From contig JALNZU010000011.1 of NCBI GenBank assembly GCA_023229245.1, positions 1 through 64,000 of the forward strand: a stretch of DNA of 64,000 bases, given 5' to 3'. This document shows positions 26,745 through 35,774 of this stretch, piece after piece (the stretch's first letter is position 1; every line of letters starts with the position of its first letter). Below the pieces are notes generated by a model. That model searched no databases. It was given only the letters and a program-made list of their open reading frames with translations, and was not told the DNA's origin. The position numbers and the translations under genes are program-made. This DNA is from Bacteroidales bacterium (lineage in GTDB: Bacteria; Bacteroidota; Bacteroidia; Bacteroidales; F082).

Positions 26745-28781
26745 ATGAAATTCCGACTTCATTCATCATTTCAGCCTACTGGCGATCAGCCTGATGCTAT
26801 CAAACAATTAGTAGAAGGTCTTCAACGCGGTGATACAGCCCAGACTTTACTTGGAGTTACCGGTTCGGGTAAGACATTCACTATTGCTAATGTGTTATCA
26901 CAGGTAAATCGCCCGGCATTGGTACTAAGTCATAACAAGACCTTAGCAGCGCAGCTATATGGTGAGTTCAAGCAATTCTTTCCAGAGAATGCTATAGAAT
27001 ATTTTGTCTCATACTACGACTATTACCAACCGGAAGCGTTTATTCCATCCACTAATACCTATATCGAAAAGGATCTTTCAATCAACGACGAGATTGAGAA
27101 GATGCGATTGAGTACTACTTCAGCCCTGCTCTCAGGCAGAAATGACCTGATAGTAGTTTCATCGGTATCATGTATTTACGGCATTGGAAATCCTGATGAT
27201 TTTGCCAATAACACCATTTTTTTAACGGTCAATCAAAGGTTAAGCCGTGATTTTCTGTTGCAACAGCTTGTCAATGCACTTTATAGCCGCAGCATAGTGG
27301 AATTGGGGCCAAGTCAGTTCAGAGTCAAAGGCGATACATTAGATGTGTTTCCAGCTTATATGGATCAGGCGTATCGCATCATCTTCTGGGGTGATGAGAT
27401 AGAATCACTGGAAATATTGGATCCTATCAGCGGGAAGTCGTTGGACAAGCTTCAGCAGCTCACTATTTATCCGGCTACAATTTTTGTAACCACACCTGAT
27501 CGTATGAAGTCGGCTTTGCTTGAGATTCAACGTGATCTTTTCAAGCAGCTTGATTTTTTTCGTTCGATAGGCAAGCATGAAGAGGCCCGCCGTTTGGAAG
27601 ACCGTGTGACCTATGATATGGAAATGATGCGTGAGTTAGGATATTGCAGTGGTATTGAGAACTACTCGCTTTATTTCGATCGTCGCAAACCCGGAAGCCG
27701 TCCCTTTTGCCTGTTAGACTATTTTCCGGATGATTATATCACTATCATAGACGAGAGTCATGTTACCGTACCACAGCTCAGGGCCATGTATGGTGGCGAT
27801 CGCTCCCGTAAACAGATATTGGTAGAGTATGGATTTCGCCTGCCGGCAGCATTAGACAACCGGCCATTGAAATTTGATGAGTTTGAAGCACTTACCGGAC
27901 AAACTATTTATGTCAGTGCTACCCCGGCAGACTATGAGTTACAGCAATCGTTAGGGGTTGTAGTAGAGCAACTGATACGACCCACAGGTATCTTAGACCC
28001 TGAAATAGAGGTTCGGCCTGCGGCAAACCAAATCGATGACTTATTGGATGAGATACACCAGACTATAGCTGCCGGACACAGGGTGTTGGTTACCACACTT
28101 ACCAAACGAATGGCAGAAGAATTGACCAAATATCTGCATAGGCTTGAGGTCAATACTCGTTATATACATTCCGATGTAGATACGCTCGAACGAGTTGAAA
28201 TACTTCATGGACTTAGGACGGGAGAATTTGATGTGCTGGTAGGTGTCAACCTCTTACGCGAAGGTCTCGACCTACCGGAGGTGAGCTTGGTAGCTATATT
28301 GGATGCTGACAAAGAAGGCTTTCTACGCTCTGAGCGCTCGCTTACACAAACGGCAGGCCGGGCAGCACGTAATATCAACAGCAAGGTGATCATGTATGCA
28401 GATACTATCACCGGATCCATGCAAAGAACTATAGACGAGACCAATCGTAAAAGAGCTAAACAGACTGCTTACAACCAGGCGCATGGCATCACTCCAAAAA
28501 CTGTTGTAAAAGCAATGTACGATGCATTAGGCCGGCAAACTACTGACCAGGGAACAGCCAAGACAGACTATCCGATGGATCAGCCTCTACTGTCAGGGAT
28601 AGCAGCAGATCCAGTAGTGGCATACCTGTCAAAAGAGAAACTAAAACAGCTGATCCAAAAAAATCAAGGATATATGGAAGCAGCAGTGAAAGAGTTGAAT
28701 TTTATTGAGGCAGCTCGTTTTCGGGACGAGATTGCTGCTTTACGAGAGATTCTTGCAGAAAAACAAGCCACAACAAGTTGA
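26745..28781 (+). CDS. uvrB: UvrABC excinuclease subunit B
   Basis: UvrB is the helicase-like damage verifier of nucleotide excision repair. It has 678 residues. Walker A is GVTGSGKT near residue 37. The damage-probing beta-hairpin region starts at YYDYYQPEAFIPSTNTYIEK. Walker B with DESHVT, motif SATPADYE, and the helicase motifs GVNLLREGLDLPEVSLV and QTAGRAARN follow. The C-terminal UVR domain that contacts UvrC is seen as KELNFIEAARFRDEIAALRE. It lies 115 bases after the EEP gene and may have its own promoter, though I see no good match. Confidence 0.97.
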   Translation: MKFRLHSSFQPTGDQPDAIKQLVEGLQRGDTAQTLLGVTGSGKTFTIANVLSQVNRPALVLSHNKTLAAQLYGEFKQFFPENAIEYFVSYYDYYQPEAFIPSTNTYIEKDLSINDEIEKMRLSTTSALLSGRNDLIVVSSVSCIYGIGNPDDFANNTIFLTVNQRLSRDFLLQQLVNALYSRSIVELGPSQFRVKGDTLDVFPAYMDQAYRIIFWGDEIESLEILDPISGKSLDKLQQLTIYPATIFVTTPDRMKSALLEIQRDLFKQLDFFRSIGKHEEARRLEDRVTYDMEMMRELGYCSGIENYSLYFDRRKPGSRPFCLLDYFPDDYITIIDESHVTVPQLRAMYGGDRSRKQILVEYGFRLPAALDNRPLKFDEFEALTGQTIYVSATPADYELQQSLGVVVEQLIRPTGILDPEIEVRPAANQIDDLLDEIHQTIAAGHRVLVTTLTKRMAEELTKYLHRLEVNTRYIHSDVDTLERVEILHGLRTGEFDVLVGVNLLREGLDLPEVSLVAILDADKEGFLRSERSLTQTAGRAARNINSKVIMYADTITGSMQRTIDETNRKRAKQTAYNQAHGITPKTVVKAMYDALGRQTTDQGTAKTDYPMDQPLLSGIAADPVVAYLSKEKLKQLIQKNQGYMEAAVKELNFIEAARFRDEIAALREILAEKQATTS

Positions 28782-28890
28782 ATAAAAACAACAAACAACT
28801 AAACAAAATTTAATTCGATCAATATAATCGATTGGCACACAACACTATTGAAATTATATATATTTTTCTATAGTGGTTTAAATATTTTAC

Positions 28891-28898
28891 TACATTTG
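28891..28898 (+). promoter_or_regulatory. Candidate -7 element before the receiver gene and sugar transferase
   Basis: TACATTTG fits TAnnTTTG, 88 bases before the receiver start codon. No TTG is seen at the usual distance. The gap 28782-28986 shows no other gene or terminator hairpin. Confidence 0.45.
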
Positions 28899-28986
28899 TC
28901 ATTTAACATTGTTATTGAAATAACTGGTGTGGGCCTTTTTATTTTAAGTTTTTTAATTAGATTTCATCAGATTGATTTAGCGACTT

Positions 28987-29358
28987 ATGAAGAAAAAAAT
29001 ACTTGTGATTGATGATGAATTAAGCATACGGGTTTTGTTGGAGAATTTTCTCAGCAAGACTTTTGAAGTCACCACGCGCAACGATGGAATGGAGGGTATG
29101 AAATATCTTGAAGATGGGAACATACCCGATTTAGTGGTAGCTGATATTCAGATGCCAAATATGGATGGATATGATTTCATTCAAAACATTCGATCAAGCG
29201 GCTATTTTAAAAACATACCACTCATTATGCTTTCGGGTATTGAGAGTAGTCAGGAAAAGGTGAAATGCCTGAAGCTTGGTGCCAATGATTATATGGTCAA
29301 ACCTTTTAATCCAGAAGAGCTATTAATACGTATTGAACTTTTGATTAATCGAAAATAG
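28987..29358 (+). CDS. Stand-alone response regulator receiver domain protein
   Basis: The 123-residue protein is a single receiver domain without output domain. All phosphorylation residues are present: Asp9/Asp10 for Mg2+, Asp53 in VVADIQMPNMDG as phosphoacceptor, Ser83 as switch and Lys105 in VKPFNPEEL. It lies 34 bases before a sugar-phosphate transferase that carries a pseudo-receiver, which makes a direct protein contact plausible. Its histidine kinase could be the hybrid kinase at 49-52 kb, or one elsewhere. Confidence 0.92.
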   Translation: MKKKILVIDDELSIRVLLENFLSKTFEVTTRNDGMEGMKYLEDGNIPDLVVADIQMPNMDGYDFIQNIRSSGYFKNIPLIMLSGIESSQEKVKCLKLGANDYMVKPFNPEELLIRIELLINRK

Positions 29359-29392
29359 GCGATACCAACCTGTTTACTGCCTGATCCAAGCT

Positions 29393-30583
29393 ATGGAAGG
29401 AAAACAACATCCCATACTAAAAATAATCTATACCGGTGGAAACACACAACTGATTGAAACTTTTACATTAAGAGATGATCTTTTTAAGGTCTTACATGCA
29501 GAAAGCAGCATCAGTTGCATTAATGTGTTGAAAGAAAATGACGATATAGATGCGATACTATGTGAAGTATTCCTCCCCGGGCTGAATGCCATAGAATTGC
29601 ATGCCATGTTACAGCATCAACATATTCATGCGAATACACCCTTTATCATCTTAGCCGAAAAAGCGGAGCCTCATAGAAAAGCTCAAGCCATTGAACAACA
29701 TATTAGCGATTTTTATGAAGGACAGATAAACCCGGAGCAGATTCATAGCCGCATCATATATCTACAACGGTATCAGTCTTATTTTGCCATAGACCGTAGC
29801 AGCTCTTCTGTTCAATATCTCTATAAAATCCCGTTCTTCAAAAGGCTGTTTGATATAGTCGTTTCGGCCGGAGTGTTGATACTACTCTCACCGGTATTTG
29901 CATTGACAGCCTTAGCTATCCGATTGGAATCCAAAGGTAAGGTGTATTATACTTCCAAGCGGGTGGGTACAGGTTATACTATATTCGACTTTTATAAATT
30001 TCGTTCGATGCGTACAGGAGCTGATACAGCTTTAAAAGAGCTGCAGCATCTGAATCAATACGAAATGAACAGATTGGATATAGAAGATGAGACCGACAAA
30101 TGTCCGAGATGCAGTGCCTTGCCTGATGGTCAGTACTGCTCGCCTATGCTGTATGCAGAAGGAAGACATATATGTGAATATTGGTATTCAGAGCAAAAGA
30201 AAAAAATCAATAGTGCAACTTTTATTAAACTGAAAGACGACCCAAGGGTGACCAAAGTTGGTCGTTTTATACGCAATACCAGTATTGATGAGCTGCCTCA
30301 ATTAGTAAATGTGTTGAAAGGTGATATGTCGATTGTAGGCAATCGCCCTCTTCCGTTTTATGAGGCAGAGATGCTTACATCTGATGACTGGAGTGAGCGG
30401 TTTATGGGGCCGGCAGGGATCACAGGCTTGTGGCAGGTTGAAAAACGAGGTAAGAAAGGGGCTATGTCGGAAGAAGAGAGAAAAGCATTAGATAACCAAT
30501 ATGCCCGTACATATTCGTTTTGGGGCGATATTAAAATAATTTTTAAAACAATACCGGCATTATTTCAAAAAGAGAATGTTTAA
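29393..30583 (+). CDS. Pseudo-receiver fused to a polyprenyl-phosphate sugar transferase (WcaJ/WbaP type)
   Basis: Residues 1-125 have a receiver-like pattern but with Glu58 in AILCEVFLPG where Asp is expected and Gly in place of the conserved Lys. This suggests a fixed, phosphomimetic state. Residues 148-396 are a bacterial sugar transferase: one hydrophobic helix (about 155-178), then YTSKRVG, YKFRSMRTGA, RFIRNTSIDELPQL, DMSIVGNRPLP and GITGLWQVEKRG. Such enzymes move a sugar-1-phosphate to undecaprenyl phosphate, the first step of the polymer repeat unit. Between YKFRSMR and the Asp-Glu-Leu-Pro region lies an insert with four Cys (237, 240, 249, 261), a possible metal site. It follows the lone receiver gene. 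Confidence 0.9.
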   Translation: MEGKQHPILKIIYTGGNTQLIETFTLRDDLFKVLHAESSISCINVLKENDDIDAILCEVFLPGLNAIELHAMLQHQHIHANTPFIILAEKAEPHRKAQAIEQHISDFYEGQINPEQIHSRIIYLQRYQSYFAIDRSSSSVQYLYKIPFFKRLFDIVVSAGVLILLSPVFALTALAIRLESKGKVYYTSKRVGTGYTIFDFYKFRSMRTGADTALKELQHLNQYEMNRLDIEDETDKCPRCSALPDGQYCSPMLYAEGRHICEYWYSEQKKKINSATFIKLKDDPRVTKVGRFIRNTSIDELPQLVNVLKGDMSIVGNRPLPFYEAEMLTSDDWSERFMGPAGITGLWQVEKRGKKGAMSEEERKALDNQYARTYSFWGDIKIIFKTIPALFQKENV

Positions 30584-30613
30584 AGAAATGTTAATAATAT
30601 ATCATCGGTTTAG

Positions 30614-30643
30614 TTGATAATCTGGAATCCAATTGTATTTTTG
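30614..30643 (+). promoter_or_regulatory. Promoter of the exopolysaccharide export and glycosyltransferase operon
   Basis: TTG at 30614-30616, 19 bases, then TATTTTTG at 30636-30643 is an exact TTG-N19-TAnnTTTG promoter, 49 bases before the TolC-like gene. From here the genes run with short gaps or overlaps to about 51.7 kb, with one larger gap at 41.6 kb. Confidence 0.7.
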
Positions 30644-30691
30644 CGTTTTATGATAGGATAGTTCTGCCTTTACAAAAAGAAAGAGAGATTT

Positions 30692-31465
30692 ATGATTGAG
30701 ATGCGTGCTAAGTTAGTCATACTATTTATTGCGGCCTTGTTTCTCTCCCATCACACAATGGGTCAAATACTTGAAACCGATGAATCCAAGCTCTTCAACC
30801 CACTTACTGATGACATCACTAAACGACTTCCCAATATACGCGTGTTGATTGACTCTGCTGTAGCTAACTCTCCATCAGTACGTTACGAAGAACTTAAAGC
30901 TGATTATTACTATTACGAACAATTGTCGCAAGAACGCTATTGGATGGAACATTTCAGTTTCAACTTAGACGTAAACTGGGGCGTATGGAACTTTTTTGAT
31001 ACCCAACGATCATCTATCTCACAACCTTTTTGGATCGACCTAAACTCATTACGAAATAATTTCGCAGTAGGGTTTTATATACGGTTTCCATTGGCATCAA
31101 TCGTTGACAGAAGAAATCGAATCGCCAAGCAAAAGAAATGGCAAGAGCTTTCCTTTGTACAGCGTGAGATAAACCGACAATTTGTTGTACGCGAAACTAT
31201 AGAAACATACGATATGATGATACAGTGGCAGAATTATATACGTATCTATAATGACTACCGGAAATTTACTATGATTCAGATGCAGATGGCTCAAAACCAA
31301 TTTCTTAATGGTGAAATTTCAGTAGCTGAATATACCCGTTTGAAAGAAATTCAAACAAGAGGTGATGTGGAATACCAACAAGCAATTGCAGAATTTAGTA
31401 AAAACTATAGAATATTGGAGATCTTAACAGGTATTAACTTTAATTTGATCAATGTATTACGATAA
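30692..31465 (+). CDS. Half-length TolC-like outer membrane protein
   Basis: A signal peptide ends near TMGQ (residue 25), followed by about 230 residues of long helices and an amphipathic stretch (FSFNLDVNWGVWNFF, NFAVGFYIRFPLASIVDR). The pattern of IRVLIDSAVANSPSVRYEELK, then a strand pair, then AEYTRLKEIQTRGDVEYQQA resembles one repeat of the outer membrane efflux (TolC) family. A TolC protomer has two such repeats and 430-490 residues, so this is about half. It is encoded eight bases before the Wzz-type gene and probably forms the outer membrane part of the polymer exporter in place of a Wza-type protein. The assignment is moderate. Confidence 0.65.
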   Translation: MIEMRAKLVILFIAALFLSHHTMGQILETDESKLFNPLTDDITKRLPNIRVLIDSAVANSPSVRYEELKADYYYYEQLSQERYWMEHFSFNLDVNWGVWNFFDTQRSSISQPFWIDLNSLRNNFAVGFYIRFPLASIVDRRNRIAKQKKWQELSFVQREINRQFVVRETIETYDMMIQWQNYIRIYNDYRKFTMIQMQMAQNQFLNGEISVAEYTRLKEIQTRGDVEYQQAIAEFSKNYRILEILTGINFNLINVLR

Positions 31466-31473
31466 AAGCAACT

Positions 31474-34326
31474 ATGGATCTAGCTCAGTTTTTTCGTGTC
31501 ATAAAAAATAGCCTGCTATTGCTGATAGTCATTCCACTACTGCTTGCATTGGTAGTCTTTTATTTTACCCGCAATCAAGATCAGGTATTTGAATCTGAAG
31601 CTATTATATACACCGGTATTACCACAGGTTATTCAATAGAATCAACTGCACAACGGCCTACTGACTATTTTAGCACCAGTGCACAATTCGATAACCTGAT
31701 AAATATGATCAATGCCAGGCAAACCATTTCTGAGACAGCCTTAATGCTTTTTGCACAAAACCTATCCTTAGAAAGCTACAATCCTCAATATATCTCCAAC
31801 GAAAACCTGGATAAGCTCCATAAGACCGTGCCTAAACACGTGAAAGACATGGTGGTTAAGAATGGGAAAGCGGGTATGCAACGTGAAAAGGAAGAGCAGA
31901 TCAAGCAGTTAGAACATGAGTTACGCAATTTAGAGCAGGAATATCAGCGTCAGCGGGATAATATCTCACAAGACCTACATATGCAAACCACTTCCGATTC
32001 GCCTGATACTACTATCGAAACCAATGAGTACGGACAAACATCCACAGCTTATCCTCAATCCACAACCACTTCGTATCAAGATTATCAGACTTATTCACCG
32101 CCTATCACAACTACCTATACCAGTCGGACACATACCGTTAAGCCTGGTGAAACTTTACTGATCATCTCGCAGAAATACGGTGTAAGCATGAATAAGCTTA
32201 GGGAGTTAAACAAGCTGCACAGCCAAGACCTTCGCTCGGGACAAAAGCTTATCATTGAATCCACAGCATCACCCGTAACTACACATCTACCTACAACAGC
32301 TACTCCCGAAATTGCCTCTGGTTTAGACGAGGACTTCATGGAAACGGATGATTTCGATGATGATCTGGATTATATGGCGTATAGACCTGCCACAGAATAC
32401 TATACAGCGTACACCGAGCCGATAGACCTCAGCGAACCCGTCTATGAAAAAGATCCTATCATACCAAGAGGGATCAGACAGGACGACTTTAATAAAACCT
32501 TACAAAATCTTACCAATTACTATTATTCAAGTGATACCAATTATCTGTACGGATTATTGCACTACGGCTCAAGCAAGCACTACAGCATCAAGTCAATCCA
32601 AACATTGCAGATATATCGTATCAATAACAGCGATTTAGTTCGTTTAGTGTATCAGTCGGATGACCCGGGTATTTGCCAACAAACCCTTAAGATCATCGCA
32701 AATATATTTGTGAAAAACTATAAATTGCTGAAGGTCAGTCAAGCCGATATGGTGGTTGCATATTTCCGTAGTCAGGTTGATTCGGCTGACAGACAATTGC
32801 AAGCCACAGAGGATAAGCTGCTTCGATTCAACAGAAGAAACAACATCATCAACTATCAGGAACAAACCAAATATATCGCATCACAGAAAGAAGAATTAGA
32901 TGTGTTTTACCAGAACGAGCAGGTACGTATGGCTCAATCATCAGCGGCACTTAGAGAGCTTGAAACCAAGCTCACCCGTCGTGATTCTATCTATCTGAAA
33001 AGCGATCTGATCAACCAAAGGCGTAAAGAATATGCCGAAGTTACCGAAAAGATATTGCTCAACGAGTTAGCCGAAGATTATGATAAACGCATAGGCGATG
33101 AAATTGCTAAATTGAGGCAGCATGGCGATCATCTCAGAGACGAAATAAGGCTTTATGTAGATCAACTGTATCTTTACAGCCATTCTACTCAAGGTGTTCC
33201 AATCAGCTCATTACTAACCGAATGGCTTAGAAATGCATTGTCGTATGAAGAAGCAAAAGCCAGCCTTGTAGTATTATCCAGACGAAAATTAGATTTTGTA
33301 CGTACTTATCAGCGTTTTGCTCCACTTGGTGCCATGCTCAAAAGGATAGAGCGCGAGATGACAATAGCCGAGCAGACTTATCTGGAAATGCTCAGAAGTT
33401 TGAATCTGGCTAAGATGCGGCAACAAAACCTACAAATGGCAACGAATATTCATATCGTTGACCCACCCTATTTCCCATTGTCACCCAAATCGTCTAAAGC
33501 AAAATATTTAGTCATAGCTGCTTTTCTGATAGGCTTTTTCTTTGTGCTGTTTATCATACTGCTATTAGAGTATTTCGACACTTCGGTGAAAAGTCCGGCC
33601 AAAGTAAGTAGTAAGACCGGCCTTAAATTCGCCGGCGCATATCCCTATCTCAGCCCTACCGTTAGAATGAAAGATGCGACACTGATAAGCAATAGGTTGA
33701 TAGAAATGATCATCCAAAGTATTCAACAAAGCATACGGCAAAGCCCGAAACAACCGGTTGAGAAGCCTTATCTGGTATTGTTTTTCAGTACCCAGCCACA
33801 AGTTGGAAAAACATTGATCATATCTAAGATAGCTCATAAGCTTCGTACTTTTGGTGATAGAGTGCTCGTACTGAATTATGCCGATGCACATTCAGAAGCA
33901 GAAGAAGGATATGACTACAGCTATACGTACCAAATGAATGCAGGATTCAGCAAGGTTGACAATTTGAATGATCTGATCAACAGCAAAGTCCTTCGAAGGG
34001 AAAACTACGACTACGATTATCTGTTGCTTGAATTACCTTCGGTAATGTATCACAACTACCCAATGGGGATCATCACCCTTGCTGATGCTTCTCTGCTGAT
34101 CATAAAAGCTACCAACACATGGAACAAAGCAGATCAAGTAGCATTAGAAACCATACTTGAGTTAGCCAAAAACAAGCCTATGGTAGTTCTTAATGAAGCC
34201 GAAGGGTATGCTATTGAAGAGATCATCTCCGGAATTCAGTTTCAAAAGACTGATACATTCTGGCAGCGTTTGAAACGATTTCTGCTCTACCCCACCCGTC
34301 TCAGGATACAAATGAAAGAAAGCTAA
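31474..34326 (+). CDS. Wzz/PCP-type polysaccharide co-polymerase with LysM domain and degenerate BY-kinase domain
   Basis: This 950-residue inner-membrane protein starts with a helix at about 9-31 and has a second at about 675-700, the PCP topology with a large periplasmic part. Inside that part is a Thr/Ser/Tyr-rich linker and a LysM domain (220-262, HTVKPGETLLIISQKYGV). LysM binds glycans such as peptidoglycan. Long coiled coils follow (about 410-560). The cytoplasmic end resembles BY-kinases, but Walker A reads STQPQVGKT (772-780) without the usual leading Ala/Gly, Walker A' reads NYADAH, and the Walker B acid is Glu853 in LLLELP. No terminal Tyr cluster is seen. It probably controls chain length and export, perhaps without kinase activity. 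Confidence 0.85.
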   Translation: MDLAQFFRVIKNSLLLLIVIPLLLALVVFYFTRNQDQVFESEAIIYTGITTGYSIESTAQRPTDYFSTSAQFDNLINMINARQTISETALMLFAQNLSLESYNPQYISNENLDKLHKTVPKHVKDMVVKNGKAGMQREKEEQIKQLEHELRNLEQEYQRQRDNISQDLHMQTTSDSPDTTIETNEYGQTSTAYPQSTTTSYQDYQTYSPPITTTYTSRTHTVKPGETLLIISQKYGVSMNKLRELNKLHSQDLRSGQKLIIESTASPVTTHLPTTATPEIASGLDEDFMETDDFDDDLDYMAYRPATEYYTAYTEPIDLSEPVYEKDPIIPRGIRQDDFNKTLQNLTNYYYSSDTNYLYGLLHYGSSKHYSIKSIQTLQIYRINNSDLVRLVYQSDDPGICQQTLKIIANIFVKNYKLLKVSQADMVVAYFRSQVDSADRQLQATEDKLLRFNRRNNIINYQEQTKYIASQKEELDVFYQNEQVRMAQSSAALRELETKLTRRDSIYLKSDLINQRRKEYAEVTEKILLNELAEDYDKRIGDEIAKLRQHGDHLRDEIRLYVDQLYLYSHSTQGVPISSLLTEWLRNALSYEEAKASLVVLSRRKLDFVRTYQRFAPLGAMLKRIEREMTIAEQTYLEMLRSLNLAKMRQQNLQMATNIHIVDPPYFPLSPKSSKAKYLVIAAFLIGFFFVLFIILLLEYFDTSVKSPAKVSSKTGLKFAGAYPYLSPTVRMKDATLISNRLIEMIIQSIQQSIRQSPKQPVEKPYLVLFFSTQPQVGKTLIISKIAHKLRTFGDRVLVLNYADAHSEAEEGYDYSYTYQMNAGFSKVDNLNDLINSKVLRRENYDYDYLLLELPSVMYHNYPMGIITLADASLLIIKATNTWNKADQVALETILELAKNKPMVVLNEAEGYAIEEIISGIQFQKTDTFWQRLKRFLLYPTRLRIQMKES

Positions 34327-34334
34327 GTGAATCT

Positions 34335-35774
34335 GTGAATGCCTGGCTTAGAAAAATTCAATCGAACAATAACTTCCTCTCCTTAGCCAACAACGGCTTA
34401 GTAGCAGTATTCTCATTCCTGAGTTTTATTATGCTGGTACGCATGGTACCACAGGACACCTTTGGAGAATGGGTGTTGTTTCTGACAGCAGGCGGATTTT
34501 TGGATATGCTGCGTTTTGGGATCACCCGAACAGCTATCATCAGGTTTTTAGCCGGCGCACAACATCAGGAAGCAAAAGAACTGATTGGTAGCAACAATCT
34601 GATTAATTTCATAACCACACTACTGATAAGCATCATACTGATCTTTATCAATCTTTATTTTCATAATGTCGTTGGGAATTCAGGATTCGGTATGTTCTTT
34701 ACATGGTACCCACTGTTGGCCTTTGCAAATCTAGCTTTCAATAATGCACAATCCATACTGCAAGCCCAGATGCGGTTTGATAAAATGCTTTGGCTACGTT
34801 TGATCAATGTCGGTAGCTTCATGTTGTTTCTCACTGCCAATTTATTTGTCGGCTACCCTATTCAAATTATTTTAATAGCTTATATAGTTACCAATTTTGC
34901 CAGTTCGGTTGTAGCAAGTATATATAACTGGGATGGCATTCGCTATAGTTTTCGGTTTTCCAGCAAAGCTAACCGGTTGCTCATCAACTTCGGGAAATAC
35001 ACTACCGGCACTTTGATAGGCAGTAATTTGTTGAAGAGTTCGGATGCCTTCATACTTGGCCTGAGTCCTTTTACTAGCACAGTTGGGGTTGCTATTTATT
35101 CTATCCCATTAAAACTCACCGAGATCATTGAAATACCTTTACGCAGCTTCACGGCTACCGCTTTTCCCAATATGTCGAAGGCGGCTATAGAAAATGATAC
35201 GGATACCGTTCGGTCTATTTTTTATCAACATGCCGGAGGAATGACAATATTCATGTTAGTATTGATGGTCTTCAGTTTTATTTTTGCTGAGCCAATAGTG
35301 TATATACTTGGTGGAGAGGACTATATAGTAGGTGCTAATATTTTTCGCATTTTTTGTATCTATGGGCTTTTATTGCCTTTAGACCGGTATATAGGAGTTG
35401 CATTAGACAGCATCAATAAGCCACGTCAAAACTTTTATAAAGTGATCTATATGGCTGGTGCCAATATAGTTGGCGATTCAATCATGGTGTTTTTAGTTTC
35501 CCGGTTGATTTTGGTGTTTTCATGGCTTGTGCTGTTTACAAACGGTATGGCACCCGACACTGCTTACCATCTTGCACATGGCTTCACTATGATAAAAACC
35601 CTTGAGTTAGTAGCGGCAGTAACTATTGGATTCACTTTGGTTGGCATTGGCATAGGCTACTATTATTTGAATAAAGAATTAGGATTAGATAAAAAAACTA
35701 TATTTGTCGAGGGCTTTGCGACAGCCAGGAAAATTGTACGACAAGTTTTGGTACCCAACAGAAGTTCAAGCTGA
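34335..35774 (+). CDS. Wzx-type polysaccharide flippase (MOP superfamily)
   Basis: This is a 479-residue protein with about 12-14 hydrophobic helices and no large soluble domain. The N-terminal SLANNGLVAVFSFLSFIMLV and the middle NFGKYTTGTLIGSNLLKSSD match the pattern of Wzx/oligosaccharide flippases, which turn undecaprenyl-linked repeat units to the periplasmic face. The start codon is GTG at 34335, eight bases after the preceding gene. Its stop overlaps the start of the next gene by one base (TGATG). Confidence 0.87.
   Translation: MNAWLRKIQSNNNFLSLANNGLVAVFSFLSFIMLVRMVPQDTFGEWVLFLTAGGFLDMLRFGITRTAIIRFLAGAQHQEAKELIGSNNLINFITTLLISIILIFINLYFHNVVGNSGFGMFFTWYPLLAFANLAFNNAQSILQAQMRFDKMLWLRLINVGSFMLFLTANLFVGYPIQIILIAYIVTNFASSVVASIYNWDGIRYSFRFSSKANRLLINFGKYTTGTLIGSNLLKSSDAFILGLSPFTSTVGVAIYSIPLKLTEIIEIPLRSFTATAFPNMSKAAIENDTDTVRSIFYQHAGGMTIFMLVLMVFSFIFAEPIVYILGGEDYIVGANIFRIFCIYGLLLPLDRYIGVALDSINKPRQNFYKVIYMAGANIVGDSIMVFLVSRLILVFSWLVLFTNGMAPDTAYHLAHGFTMIKTLELVAAVTIGFTLVGIGIGYYYLNKELGLDKKTIFVEGFATARKIVRQVLVPNRSSS

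Noticed and set aside
29393..30583. Reading the sugar transferase as two separate genes (receiver and transferase)
   Set aside because: The frame is continuous with no stop or internal start with upstream spacing that would favour separation.
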